Below, one piece after another: positions 30,702 to 41,142 of a stretch of 64,000 bases of DNA; position 1 is the first letter of the stretch, and each line of letters begins with the position of its first letter. Under the pieces are notes generated by a model. It was not told the DNA's origin. It saw nothing but the letters and a program-made list of their open reading frames with translations, and did not search any database. Origin of the DNA: Fulvia fulva (Eukaryota; Ascomycota; Dothideomycetes; Mycosphaerellales; Mycosphaerellaceae); NCBI RefSeq assembly GCF_020509005.1, contig NC_063012.1, forward strand, positions 7,130,001 through 7,194,000, read 5' to 3'. The translations under genes were made by a program, and so were the position numbers.

Positions 30702-32471
30702 ATGTTGTACAACGCCGTCCTTATCGCTGCACTGTCAGCAGGCAGAGCGCTTGCACAAACGACTTACACCGGTTGCCACAATGACACAACGAGTGGTGTT
30801 GCTGTGGAATACTGCTTCGGACCGGATGGCATTGAAAGCGCACGTGCCACTTACTCTCCAGAGCTGACCAGCGGCTCGACACCAGTGACAAACGAGGCCA
30901 CAGCGACGGCAACGGCGACAGCTACCTACCAGACTGACTCCATCACTGGATGTCACAGCCATGAGACAGCATTGTTCTGTATCAATGGCGCAGGATCCGA
31001 GGTAGAAGTCGAAGCGACGCCAACAGGCGAGGCACCGGCTCAATACACCGGCTGCCATTCCCATGGCGCTGAGATGTAAGTGATAGCTCGACAAGTTGGC
31101 GCAGGAGATGTACTGACAGGTCGCAGGTTCTGCGTAGATCCAGATGGCAACGATGTTGCCGTTCTCGCGACTGCCGAGGACTCAGGACACACGGAAGCGA
31201 CTGGTACGAGCGGAGAAGCTTCATCATCTTCTGCTGTAACGGATTGCCATTCGCACGACTCGGCGGTGTTCTGCATCAACAGCGAGGGTGCCGAAGTCGA
31301 GATCGTGGGCGCTTCTGCGACCGGCGAGATCCCAGCTCAATACACTGCCTGTCACTCACACGGCGATGAGACATACTGCCTGGATCCAGCTGGAGAAGAA
31401 GTTGCTGTGCTCGCCGAGGGTGCATCTGCCGAGGAGAACCAACACTGTCATTTCCACGCTGGAGTAGAGCACTGCGTCGGCGCTGGCGGAGAAGAGACTG
31501 AAGTCGACTGTGGCCTTCGCGAGCGAGATTACAACATCGGCCTTCGTGTCGGCACTCTTTTCGTCATCCTGGTCACTAGCGCGATTGGTGTCTTCCTTCC
31601 AATCTTGCTGCAAAAGCTTCCACTGGGCAAGTTTAGCGCCATCGGACTCATGGTCGTCAAACAGTTCGGTACTGGTGTCATCATATCGACAGCCTTCATC
31701 CATCTCTACACCCACGCCGGACTGATGTTCCAGAATCAGTGTCTTGGTGAGCTGGGTTATGAAGCTACCACATCAGCTGTCGTCATGGCTGGCCTCTTCC
31801 TCTCCTTCTTGGTAGAGTATATCGGAATGCGACTTGTGGCGTGGCATTCTGCCAAGAAGCCAGCAGAAGCTCCAGCGTATTCTGAGCAGGCAGCAAGCGG
31901 CGACAAAGCTGCCAACCACGACGTCTTCTCTCAAGAGTCGCGCAGCAATGCATTCATGGCGGTCGATCATCATCACGGTGGCGGGAACAACAAGTTGTCG
32001 GTCCTAGTCATGGAAGCTGGCATCCTCTTCCACTCCATCCTCATTGGCTTGACGCTGGTCGTAGCGGGCGACTCTTTCTATCGAACTTTGCTGGTGGTCA
32101 TCGTCTTCCACCAATTCTTCGAAGGCATGGCACTGGGAGCACGAATTGCACTACTACCAGGCAAGGTCTTTCCAGCAAAGTTCGCCATGGCCTTTGCGTT
32201 CACTCTCATCACGCCGATCGGTATGGCCATTGGTATTGGTGTTCTCAACTCCTTCAACGGCAACAACCCAAGCACTGTCCTCACTTTCGGTGTGCTCGAT
32301 GCACTGTCGGCAGGCATTCTGGTTTGGGTCAGTGTTGTCGACATGTGGGCTCGAGACTGGGTGATTGAAGGTGGAGAGTTGATGACGAGCGGTCTGTTCA
32401 AGACGTTTGGTGCTGGCTTGTCGCTCATCTGTGGTATGATCTTGATGGGCGTATTAGGAAAATGGGCGTGA
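30702..32471 (+). CDS. zrfC: ZIP-family plasma-membrane zinc transporter with extracellular zinc-binding repeats
   Basis: Exon 1 is 30702-31075, intron 31076-31126 runs GTAAGT..GCAG, and exon 2 is 31127-32471; 572 residues. A signal peptide (about 1-19, ending RALAQ) is followed by a 230-residue extracellular region with six Cys/His motifs. The first is CHND..C at residue 25. Five C-H-x-H-x5-C copies follow, starting at residues 84, 118, 165, 200 and 232. The ZIP core carries eight helices, including VKQFGTGVIISTAFIHLYTHA (20-residue part shown: VKQFGTGVIISTAFIHLYTH), a His-rich loop DHHHGGG, and metal-site helices MEAGILFHSILIGLTL and VIVFHQFFEGMALGARIA. The long zinc-binding N-terminus is the hallmark of A. 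fumigatus ZrfC and relatives, which import zinc at alkaline pH together with the secreted Asp f 2. It is divergent from that gene here. Confidence 0.94.
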
Positions 32472-32946
32472 TTGTCACCCTCCAAAGCTCATGACTTATG
32501 CGATAGAATGTCCGTTACGACCATCATAGATACCCCGTGAATAACATGGGCCGAGCATGCCACGGTCTCCACCAGTCTATGCCATCGACTAAAACTTTGC
32601 ATTGTACTACCACACCGCAGTATGATGCGCAGTGAGTGTCGGAATCGAAATTTTTGATGCGCGCGTGAGATTGGTGTTGCAAGTCGGTGGCACAATGCTT
32701 TCCATCTCCTGTTCAGTCGCGAGACTTCCTGCCGCTTTCTCGCTTGGCACGCATGCCGCCGAAGCAACGCAATGTGTCATGCTACCAGACCGCGTGCTTC
32801 CGGTAGACATAGCGTAGAATCGATATAAAAGGCCGGCCGTGGCAGTTCTAGTCAATGCATCTGCCAGCCATAACGGATAACACGAAACACGAAACACCGC
32901 TACACCATCGTCAACTACAAACAACCACCTGCACAGTCGTACACCA
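32472..32946 (+). promoter_or_regulatory. Intergenic region with TATA box for the small downstream gene
   Basis: The zrfC-like 3' UTR lies at the left. At the right a clear TATAAAA (32824-32830), followed directly by the palindrome GGCCGGCC, sits about 117 bp ahead of the next start codon. No other gene is seen. Confidence 0.55.
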
Positions 32947-33338
32947 ATGCCAATGTCGATATGCCAGATCTGCGGAGAACGCCTATGTGGCAGCGACTTG
33001 TTCAGCGACCCTGCGATGCATTTCTGCGTTGGGCTAGACGGCCCTGCAATCGTACAGACGACGAGCTTTGTGCCGAAATGCGTGAGTTGGTAATGCAGAG
33101 TATGTCTTTCATCTTGCTCACTATTCTGTAGTTGGACTCGGACTCTGAAGAAGAATTCCGTGCCACCAAGAAGAAGAACGACCCAGCTTCAGCACAGCCC
33201 AAAGCTGCCTTGTCGATACACAATCCAGAAGACCTAGAAGAGATTGGTCGGCTGCAAGAGGAAATCGAGCAGCTGAGGCAGATGCTGCCAAATATCGAGT
33301 CGCCAGTTCCTGCGAAGACTGCAGTCGTCGAGACTTAG
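32947..33338 (+). CDS. Small hypothetical protein with N-terminal CxxC motif
   Basis: Two exons, 32947-33081 and 33132-33338, give 113 residues. The 50-nt intron has donor GTGAGT and acceptor TGTAG. The start MPMSICQICGERLCGSDL has a CxxC pair followed by further Cys (HFCVGLDG and FVPKC), possibly a small zinc-binding fold. The second exon is acidic then basic (LDSDSEEEFRATKKKN) and ends in a short coiled coil (EIGRLQEEIEQLRQML). I do not recognise the family. A TATA box upstream and good splice signals support expression. It is convergent with the DUF3074 gene. Confidence 0.6.
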
Positions 33339-33505
33339 TCGGTAGTCTGATGAGCGGGGCTTCCTGGAGTCAAGGTGTTTGGCGGTGAAGCAAAAGGCAG
33401 CGCCGGTTGACAGCGCGGTGAATAGGACGCAATAATTCTGCTTGGTGATGGACCTGGAGGCGGCCGCGTGCGATGTATAATGCCAAACACGGCTCAAGTC
33501 TTCCT

Positions 33506-34399
33506 TCACGCTTCGTTGTGACGTCTCTTCTCAATCCAATCGATGACCAGACCCACGTCTTTGACAACAGCGCCTGGCACACCGAGTTTCTGCATGAACA
33601 TAGGCAGGTTTCCGCCAGCGTCACTCGCAGTCGCCATATGCCACACTGTATGGTCTCCCTTGTCAACCAGCACACACCGCTCGATCGAGCAGTACATGCC
33701 CGGTGTAACCTTCGAATCCTTGTTGTACTTGTTGCCCGGGACATTGGAGAGATCAACTGGTATCTGAACCACGTAGAACTCGCTATCTTTCTTCGCGGTG
33801 ATCACCATGACTCTGAAGACTCTGTTGTTCAATGGAAAGGGAATCTTGCGCACCATCTCCATCAAGTTGACGTTGATCTTAGTCCAGCCTGCCCACGTCC
33901 TCTGTATGCTTTCCAACTCGTCGTCCCAGTCGAGAACCTCATGTGCATCCACGACGTCTGGTGTGTAGTCCTTCTCATGCTGGCTGTGATTCTCCCTCAA
34001 TGCGTCATCGAACTCCTGCCAGCTTGCGGTGCCAGCCTCTGCTGCATCTCTGTGGCAGCTTCTTCGAGCAAACCAGGTCTCTGACTGTCCCATCGTTCGG
34101 CCTTCCTCGGGAAGATCGTGCGCACTGATTTCATGAGTGTATAGCGTGACTTGGGCCTCAGACGGCGGTGAAGGTTTCTTTTCTGCCTTCTCCTTGAACA
34201 TGCTTCGAAGATACACATTCAGAAAGAGCTCTGCTTCTTCCAGAACAGTCTCGGCGAAGTCTGCAACTCGCGGTGGTGTATTTGCTGTCTGAAGGGATAC
34301 TAGAGATCGGTGCCGTGGCAGCTCAGATGGCTTGAGAGCCTTCATGCGGATGTGCGATCCCAATGCCGCAGTCGCTTCGGCAGGTGACACAATGGACAT
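33506..34399 (-). CDS. DUF3074 (START-like) domain protein
   Basis: A single exon of 297 residues. The DUF3074 block includes ETWFARRSCHRDAAEAGTAS, WQEFDDALRENHSQHEKDYT, PDVVDAHEVLDWD, INVNLMEMVRKIPFPLNNRV and FYVVQIPVDLSNVP. It ends with MQKLGVPGAVVKDVGLVIDW, a long C-terminal helix typical of START/Bet v1-like lipid-binding folds. A hydrophobic-ligand role is therefore likely, but no ligand is known. The N-terminal 90 residues contain a helical region. The first ATG (34399) fits the open frame. No targeting signal is visible, so it is probably cytosolic. Confidence 0.82.
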   Translation of the reverse strand: MSIVSPAEATAALGSHIRMKALKPSELPRHRSLVSLQTANTPPRVADFAETVLEEAELFLNVYLRSMFKEKAEKKPSPPSEAQVTLYTHEISAHDLPEEGRTMGQSETWFARRSCHRDAAEAGTASWQEFDDALRENHSQHEKDYTPDVVDAHEVLDWDDELESIQRTWAGWTKINVNLMEMVRKIPFPLNNRVFRVMVITAKKDSEFYVVQIPVDLSNVPGNKYNKDSKVTPGMYCSIERCVLVDKGDHTVWHMATASDAGGNLPMFMQKLGVPGAVVKDVGLVIDWIEKRRHNEA

Positions 34400-35311
34400 G
34401 GTTGATGGGCTTCTGTGCTGATGTCGAAGATGCTGAGTATGTCGTCGCAGATGATGCCAAGCGTACGCTATTCGATAAACGCTTCGAGGAGGGGGGTGTT
34501 GGGCTGGAATCGAGTCGAAAATGTTCAGGTCGTGTTTGTGGCGGTCATGACAACGACGGTGCTCCGCGACTTCCTCGAAGTCAAAAGCGCGTCATGCGGC
34601 TGCCAAGATTGAACCTTGAATGGCCTGCATGAGGCTGCATCGTTCCTTCGAGCTTCGTGCGAGCTGGACCAGCGGAAGTAGCACTGCTCGAGGCGCAGGC
34701 CCATGTTGAGCAATGCTGTCCACAGAGTCAGATAGATTTGTGTTCGCACATGAGCACATGATCCTCTGATATTGAAGTATGAGGATCTTGCCCAGCGGTG
34801 GCATGAGACTGGCATCAAGTTTGCACAGCTGGAGGTCAGCTCTGAAACAAGGTATCTCAAGAGCACTCCATGATCAAGTGCTTCAACTCACCAGTCGACA
34901 GCATGATGTTCAAGTTCTCTCCGAACCAGCTTCCCGTAACAGTTTTCATGGTGAGAGACGCTTGGGCAAAGACGCTGATGGAGCCAGATTTGATTGGAGT
35001 CGAGGCAGCGTGAGGCGAACTGCTGAAGGCAGCGAAGCCGCTGAATGACTCTCCATGTGAGGATGGTGGCTATCTGGCATGCTTTCGACAGTCTTGAGTT
35101 ATATATCTTTCCGAAGGAGTCCAAGGAGAGGCATGCTTCTTTGCTGCGAGGCTTGGTGGAGACAGTTGCATGATTAGCCAAGCCGGACTTGCCTCCGCGC
35201 TCCGGCAACAATGTTTGTAAACAGCGACCCCGAACTCAGCTGCAACATGTACATCTCTTGGGCGCAACCTTTCTACCTGCACTAGCCGGCACCTTTGGAC
35301 ATCCGCCGAGC
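34400..35311. promoter_or_regulatory. Divergent intergenic region upstream of two genes
   Basis: About 910 bp between the DUF3074 start and the first convincing ATG of the next gene. An open frame continues upstream of 35312 to 35189 but without an ATG. No separate gene is supported. Confidence 0.5.
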
Positions 35312-37477
35312 ATGTCTTACACACAGTATCTTAGCCAACATGGCCATCTCGATAGCCAGGCCGGGACGAAAAGGAAAAGGGCAAACCAGGATGCCTCGAT
35401 CGAGGAAGAAATTGCTTGGACGGCAGCACGATGTAACAGATTGTTACGGAGCATCACTTCTCGATTGAATACTCTAAGAAGAATCCATAAACTTGGACCA
35501 AATCACCTCGAGTCGCAGGCGCCCAGGAGACCCGAGCAGCAAGCAGGCAAATCGGGCAAGGCGAGTTCGGACCACTGGTCAACGAAGGATCCTGTCTGGC
35601 TACCTGGGGGTCAGAAGAGCCACGGCCAGACTTATGCCGCAAAGTCAAGACGAGTGAAGCCAAAGCCACAGGCGCGATCTACTAGCCATGACTCGGCGTC
35701 CTCCGCATTTCCTACCCCGTTCGTGAAGCGGATGGGAGCATTACGATGCGACAAGGAGAACGCAAACCCAGATGTTGCCACGTCTCCCACGAAGGTCCAA
35801 GCTCGAATGCGCAAGTCGATGAAGTTACCAGTGAAGCCCGCCTCGTCTGCACAAGAAGCTGAGCAAGGACTGGAAAGTGCACTCGACAATCTGCTTCGTC
35901 AGACCCAGCAGGAGCACAGACCGGCAGCATCCGGAACACGGTCTCTGTTTGCTTCCTGCTTGCGACGAGTCCCTGCGTATATCAACCTGGACTCTGGACG
36001 GTCAGATGACGAAGGGAGTGATGAAGACGACGAGTCTGACATCTATCAGTACCTCGAGAGCTTAGGTACGAAAGTAGGTGCGGGTTGGTCTGGTCTTCGG
36101 GAAGTCGTCTGGAGCCATGGTGTGCAACTCATATCAGATGCCATTCGCCAAGGTCTTTTGTCTGAAGACGTCGTACAGCGGCTATCAAAGACATGCAGTC
36201 CTTACGGTGCGGCGTCGGCAGGCCAGGACTTCTCTGCATCATTAGTCTGGCATCAGAAATCGATCAAGAGCTTACAACGACTTGGAAGCTTCTCAAGGCA
36301 GCATGGTCTTGGAAGTTCGAAATACAGAGCACTTCAAGCTTTCGTTCAATATGAACCAGTGAATCTCGGGAAATTGTGCGATCTACCTGGATTCTGGAAC
36401 GACTTACTAGGCGCTCTCACAGGCCCTGCTGGATACGAGGCGTTAAGACTGCTGCATGCTTGCATGGAGGCAACGCAGCAATTGAGCGCTACTGGCCGTG
36501 TGAAGCCGAGAATCACATCGCAAATTCGAGGCGCGTTGATCAAGCTATCAGTGATGGCCACAGCAGGTGCCCTTCTACCGCAGCCTGTTCATGACCGCCT
36601 GGCACTCAGCGAGATCATGCTTCAACTCGCTGTTGAACAAGTAATCAGTCCACCGCAAGGCTCTCGTCAGCGATCCCCAGGATACTTTATGGGATCTCCG
36701 GTCTTCTGCGGTCAAGTTCTGTTAGCGCTTGATCCCGGGGCCAGTGCGGACATCGGCACTGCTTTGGAAGGATATCTCGAGGTTACTTCTCGCGGCATCT
36801 GCCACTCGAGATTCCAAGATGAGCTTGTTGACTTCGCCTCGGAATTTGCTGAGGACCTTGTTGCACTAGGAGCTTTCATCGACAATGATATTGCCGACAT
36901 GTTCTTAAGGCGTGCTTCGGACGTTGTCGAGAGAGGATGCCCGGCAACATCTTTGCTTAGACGGGTGTCCACCCAGGTGATCACAGTGCTCAAACAGTCC
37001 AAGGAAGACGTAGATGAGGTCCTGCTACAACAGTACCTCGGGACGCTGTACCATCAGCCCGAACATCGTGCTATACTCAAAACACCACTGCGCGGAAGCA
37101 GACCTAGCCGATTCCGTTGGGAAGCTGGACTTTGCGAGTGGGTTGCTGCTACACCATATCGTTTTGCTAGAGGACGACCACTTGCAGACGAAGCTCTAGA
37201 TGCGGCAGAAGGGCCGAGCAGTCGGTATGCCGAAGATTCCTATCCTAGTCCGGATACTATGGCAGACTTCTCACCTGATGTTTTGGCTATGTCACAACCA
37301 GCGAAGAAGCGTGCACGATGGAAGTCGGTGAGTCCCATGGAGCTAAGTCCAGTAGCAGAGAAGCCTTTGAAGACTGCGTGGATTGTCATTCCAAGGTTGA
37401 AGCCAGCGAAGCGACGCACGTCGGGTCGTTTGCTGGCCAGAGAGGAAGCAGATACTCTTGACGAGCTTTGTATGTAG
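35312..37477 (+). CDS. Conserved-looking hypothetical protein, probably nuclear
   Basis: One exon, 721 residues from ATG 35312 (MSYTQYLSQHGHLD). The N-terminus carries a basic cluster (GTKRKRAN) and a helix IEEEIAWTAARCNRLL plus RSITSRLNTLRRIHKLG that looks like an interaction motif. A disordered basic stretch and an acidic patch (SDDEGSDEDDESD) precede an all-helical domain of about 400 residues (VGAGWSGLREVVWSHG, LGKLCDLPGFWNDLLGALTG, GYEALRLLHACMEAT). The C-terminus is basic and Ser/Pro-rich (KKRARWKSVSPMELSP, KPAKRRTSGRLLARE). Composition suggests a nuclear, possibly chromatin-associated factor. I cannot assign a family. Confidence 0.75.
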   Translation: MSYTQYLSQHGHLDSQAGTKRKRANQDASIEEEIAWTAARCNRLLRSITSRLNTLRRIHKLGPNHLESQAPRRPEQQAGKSGKASSDHWSTKDPVWLPGGQKSHGQTYAAKSRRVKPKPQARSTSHDSASSAFPTPFVKRMGALRCDKENANPDVATSPTKVQARMRKSMKLPVKPASSAQEAEQGLESALDNLLRQTQQEHRPAASGTRSLFASCLRRVPAYINLDSGRSDDEGSDEDDESDIYQYLESLGTKVGAGWSGLREVVWSHGVQLISDAIRQGLLSEDVVQRLSKTCSPYGAASAGQDFSASLVWHQKSIKSLQRLGSFSRQHGLGSSKYRALQAFVQYEPVNLGKLCDLPGFWNDLLGALTGPAGYEALRLLHACMEATQQLSATGRVKPRITSQIRGALIKLSVMATAGALLPQPVHDRLALSEIMLQLAVEQVISPPQGSRQRSPGYFMGSPVFCGQVLLALDPGASADIGTALEGYLEVTSRGICHSRFQDELVDFASEFAEDLVALGAFIDNDIADMFLRRASDVVERGCPATSLLRRVSTQVITVLKQSKEDVDEVLLQQYLGTLYHQPEHRAILKTPLRGSRPSRFRWEAGLCEWVAATPYRFARGRPLADEALDAAEGPSSRYAEDSYPSPDTMADFSPDVLAMSQPAKKRARWKSVSPMELSPVAEKPLKTAWIVIPRLKPAKRRTSGRLLAREEADTLDELCM

Positions 37478-38695
37478 CAAGTTATGTGAGTTCCCTCGTT
37501 AGGGACCAATGTTCTGCTGCAATATGCTTGGCCATCGTTGTGTCGATCATATGATCGGACTGCAGTCCGGCTTCGATCACCATCCGTGGCCGGCTGCTCG
37601 ATCGCGAAGCTGCAGAAACATCGCCAAGTAGATATCTCCGCTCCAAAGCCGGCAGGCAGGTGTGGTCCGGTGACAGTACTCCCGGCTCAAAGTAGCGCAG
37701 ACCAGGATCTGCCAATCGATGCAATCATACAACTGAGCTTGCAGATGGCTGGGTGCGACATTGGCAGCACTGGAAGCTGTCATGCGCCGCGAGGTCTGGT
37801 GATGTCTGGGGATGATGATTGATAGCCACGACAGAAGGAACGAGCTTGGCAAAGTATGATAGTTGTAACTTGCGCATTGGTTGCCGTACCAGCCGCTGCG
37901 AGTGTGGTGGCTAGCCGCTGATGTTGCTGAGAGAGCACGGCTCCGCTGGGGGAGGAGGCTTGCAGAAACCTGCTCGAGGAAGCTTTTCCCAGCTTTTCCC
38001 AGCGCGTCATACGCTGGTCACGGAGATGGTGGAAACAACATTGAATTGTCTGCAGACCGTGAAATGGTCAATCACTTTGGGCGAGGACAGCGTAAGATTG
38101 CAGCTGGACGGCCGCGGAACAAGCAGGCTGTGTGTAGCACTGCAGCGTCGAGATCTTGATAGAGGTCGTTGTACCTTTGTATCACCCGCAAATGTGAATG
38201 TTTCGAGGCTGCAATCTGCATGGATGGGTGCGGGGAGAGCTGAGCTCGGGACAGCTCCCAGCTGTTTGTGTTTGAGACCAAGACAGACGATCGCTGGCCG
38301 CGAGATGAGGAACAGCCGTCGAAGAGGCAGACTGCGGTGATGGCTGTGCTGCGCGCAACATCGCACGAGCGTGAGAGCGAGACTTGGTCGACGACCATGG
38401 TCGCCGCATGTAGAGCACAGAGGACGACGCAGAGGCAGAGCGCGGTGCCTGCGCATGTCCATTGAAGTGGTTCCAGGAATATCCAATGACGTCCGCGCCT
38501 TCCTGCATGGCCGTGCATCAGCCAGTAGACTCTATTGGTGTGGCAGGTGTGCTCATGTGGTACGAGCTCTCTTCCCCACCCGTCCTTGCGACTCTTCTAC
38601 CACGCACACTCTTTCTCTCTCCTTCACAACCACATCAACTGCTTGACGAAAGCACATTACCACACTGAGGAATCCATCAAGAACACCTCGCAAAC
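37478..38695. promoter_or_regulatory. 1.2-kb promoter region of the opsin gene
   Basis: It lies between the preceding stop and the opsin ATG. The last 150 bp are pyrimidine- and CA-rich (TCTTTCTCTCTCC near 38610), like fungal leaders of well-expressed genes. AGCTTTTCCC is tandemly duplicated at 37981-38000. No gene is supported. Confidence 0.5.
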
Positions 38696-39908
38696 ATGAT
38701 CGTCGACCCAGTTCAGGCGTTTAAGACGCACCCAACTGTGCCGCTGTCGTCGCCAACGAGCATCGCTCCAGGTACGTCGTCATCGAGAGCTTCACCGAGC
38801 TGCCGCTTCAAACCAAACAACATCACATCTAACGCCATCGCAGTACCAACCGTCGTCCCAAGCCTCCCAGAGTACCAGGATGCCACCGAGACTGGCGAGA
38901 GGACCCTTTGGTGAGTTTCGTCGAGCAAGAGCATCGTCATGTCGGCGGGCGAGACACCGCGACATCCAACGGCGGTGAGAGCAACAAGAGACAATGCGCA
39001 GCTTGCTGACATCTCCCCAGGGTCGTCTTCGTCGTTATGCTTGTTGCCACCATCGTCTTCACTGGCATGTCATGGAACATCCCAATGGTAAGCTGTTCCG
39101 GTGTTTCCCTCCATCTCAGGCATCGAGGCTGACATCTCGCCCAGGGCAAGCGTCTCTATCACGTTATCACCGGCCTGATCACCACCACTGCTGCTCTCTC
39201 TTACTTCGCCATGGCCACCGGCCACGGTGTCAGCTACCACCACGTCACCGTCCGCGAGTCGCACAAGCACGTTCCAGACACCGAGCACGACATCTACCGC
39301 CAGGTCTACTGGGCTCGATACGTCGACTGGTCGCTCACCACTCCACTTCTGCTCCTCGACCTTGCACTCCTCGCTGGCATGAACGGTGGCAGCATCGTGC
39401 TCGCCATCGTCGCCGACATCATCATGATCTTGACCGGTCTCTTCGCTGCTTTCGGCACTGAGGGCACTCCACAGAAGTGGGGCTGGTACGCCATTGCTTG
39501 CATCGCCTACCTCGTTGTCATCTGGATGCTCGTCATCCACGGTCGCTCTGCTGCTACTTCCAAGGGTGGCAAGGTCGGCAACTTCTTCGCTGCCATCGGT
39601 GGCTTCACTCTCATCATCTGGACCGTCTACCCAATGTAAGCCTCGCCACACGTCCCCATGCGTCCTACAATTGCTAACCATTCTAAAGTATCTGGGGCAT
39701 TGCTGACGGCAGCCGCAACATGAACGTTGACGAAGAGATCATCGCCTACGCCGTTCTCGACATCCTCGCCAAGCCAATCTTCGGTGCATGGCTCCTGTTC
39801 ACCCACGCCAGCATGCCAGAGACCAACGTTGACCTTGGTGGCTTCTGGTCCCACGGTCTCGGCTCTGAGGGTCAGATCCGTGTTGGTGACGATGACGAGG
39901 GTGCTTAA
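38696..39908 (+). CDS. Microbial-type opsin, predicted light-driven proton pump
   Basis: Five exons, 38696-38771, 38844-38910, 39021-39087, 39145-39635 and 39689-39908, give 306 residues. All introns have GT..AG ends; branch-like CTAAC is visible before the first and fourth acceptors. Seven helices follow a 48-residue N-terminus. Helix C reads RYVDWSLTTPLLLLDLALL, with the Asp pair equivalent to bacteriorhodopsin Asp85 and Asp96 at about residues 131 and 142. Helix G carries the retinal Schiff-base lysine in VLDILAKPIFGAWLL (Lys about 262). Both carboxylates are present, so proton pumping like Leptosphaeria rhodopsin is expected rather than an inert ORP-like function. A Gly-rich, acidic C-terminus follows (GSEGQIRVGDDDEGA). 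Retinal supply genes are not in the window. Colour tuning and physiological role are unknown. Confidence 0.94.
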
Positions 39909-40607
39909 ATGGACTCCGGAAACCCACCAAGAGGCAAGTCATCGCTCGACAATCCAAATGACTGGCTTGACTCATCACCTGCGATGAGATTGTAGATGGA
40001 CCAGACTACAAGAAACGAAAAGATTGTGTGCAAAACGATCACGAGGGTCATATTCCACCGGCACGAACATGGTTAAATGACAGGAATTCACGGACCGCGG
40101 GCTCTACTTCTGGCGTAAGCCAGCCATTGGCTCGACAGCATTCAATGGCATTGTGTGCAATAGCGTAGCTAATGCATAATCGGAGTTGTGGTTGCGATGA
40201 AAGATGTCCACGTCCATGAACTTGATGCTGTGCAACCCCGTCTGTGTGTGGCTGTGCGGTGTCGTGCGCGGTCTCACCTCAGCTCGTGCCTCCGCTCTTT
40301 GTGCAGCGATCGAAACCTGAATGCGGGGAGATCTCTTGTCGAGCTCCAGGAATGCAGGTCGTGATGCTACGGTGCGACCAGGACCTCGAGCTGAGCTTTG
40401 TTGCTACGCGATTGGTTGCGATGCTGTCGTAGAAACAAGACTGTGTACAGCTTGAAACGATCGTCATTGTTTTGGCCTCGCGCTGCGCCTGCCGACCGCT
40501 TCGTGACTCGCGGGAGGAAGTACCTTCCACGTTCTTTCGAGGCACGAAGAAGTGACACCGCTACATCAGAGATAGAACACAAACACAAGCCCCCACTCAC
40601 AGCAACA
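39909..40607. other. Intergenic region between opsin and RPEL gene
   Basis: It contains the opsin 3' UTR and the promoter and leader of the RPEL-repeat gene. No coding signal is recognised. Confidence 0.5.
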
Positions 40608-41142
40608 ATGGCCTCTGCACCGGTTCCCAACCTTGAGAACGAGTCTCCGAGCACGCTCGAGCGTCGCAACAGTCTTGAGAAGCACTTGCAAGCGAGACCG
40701 ACGGAGCAGGATTTGAAGGATCGTACGTTCACCGCAAGCTGCTGCGGCGACCACCTCTGCACGCGATATGCACTGACTGGATTCGGCAGGTCATATCCTC
40801 CTGGACACTACTGCGGCTCCAGCGCTCCAGGCCAAAGCAGCTGAGCTGGAGAGACAGAGGATTACGGATAACCTGAAGAAGGTATGAAGACTGCCCCTGC
40901 CGGATGGTGTCGGAGATTGTTGTGCTGACAAGGTGCTCTGTCTGTAGGGACTCGAGAATAGACCTGAGAGGGAAGAGTTAGTGGAGAGAAACGTTCTGCC
41001 GGATTCAAATGCTGCTCCCGCCATTCAGGGACAGCAGAAGGAGTTGGAGAAGCATATGAAGGCGGATGCTCTGGATAAGAAGTTGCAGCACCGGCCGGAG
41101 AAGGAGGAGTTGATCAAGGAGGGAATATTGAAAGGTGTGTGA
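40608..41142 (+). CDS. Small RPEL-repeat protein
   Basis: Exons 40608-40722, 40790-40881 and 40948-41142 encode 133 residues. Introns of 67 and 66 nt have donors GTACGT and GTATGA and acceptors GGCAG and TGTAG. Three RPEL-like repeats are seen: NSLEKHLQARPTEQDLKDR, DNLKKGLENRPEREELVERN and ALDKKLQHRPEKEELIKEG. The repeat core RP-x2-x2-L/E-L matches RPEL motifs, which in animals bind G-actin; in fungi short RPEL proteins of unknown role are widespread. Each repeat lies largely in its own exon. The frame ends GILKGV then TGA; a donor-like GTGTGTGAG overlaps the stop, so a further 3' exon cannot be excluded. Confidence 0.82.

Noticed and set aside
39070..39681. 203-codon minus-strand frame opposite the opsin gene
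   Set aside because: It overlaps opsin exons whose splice sites and residues are conclusive; the acidic, repetitive composition is a shadow.
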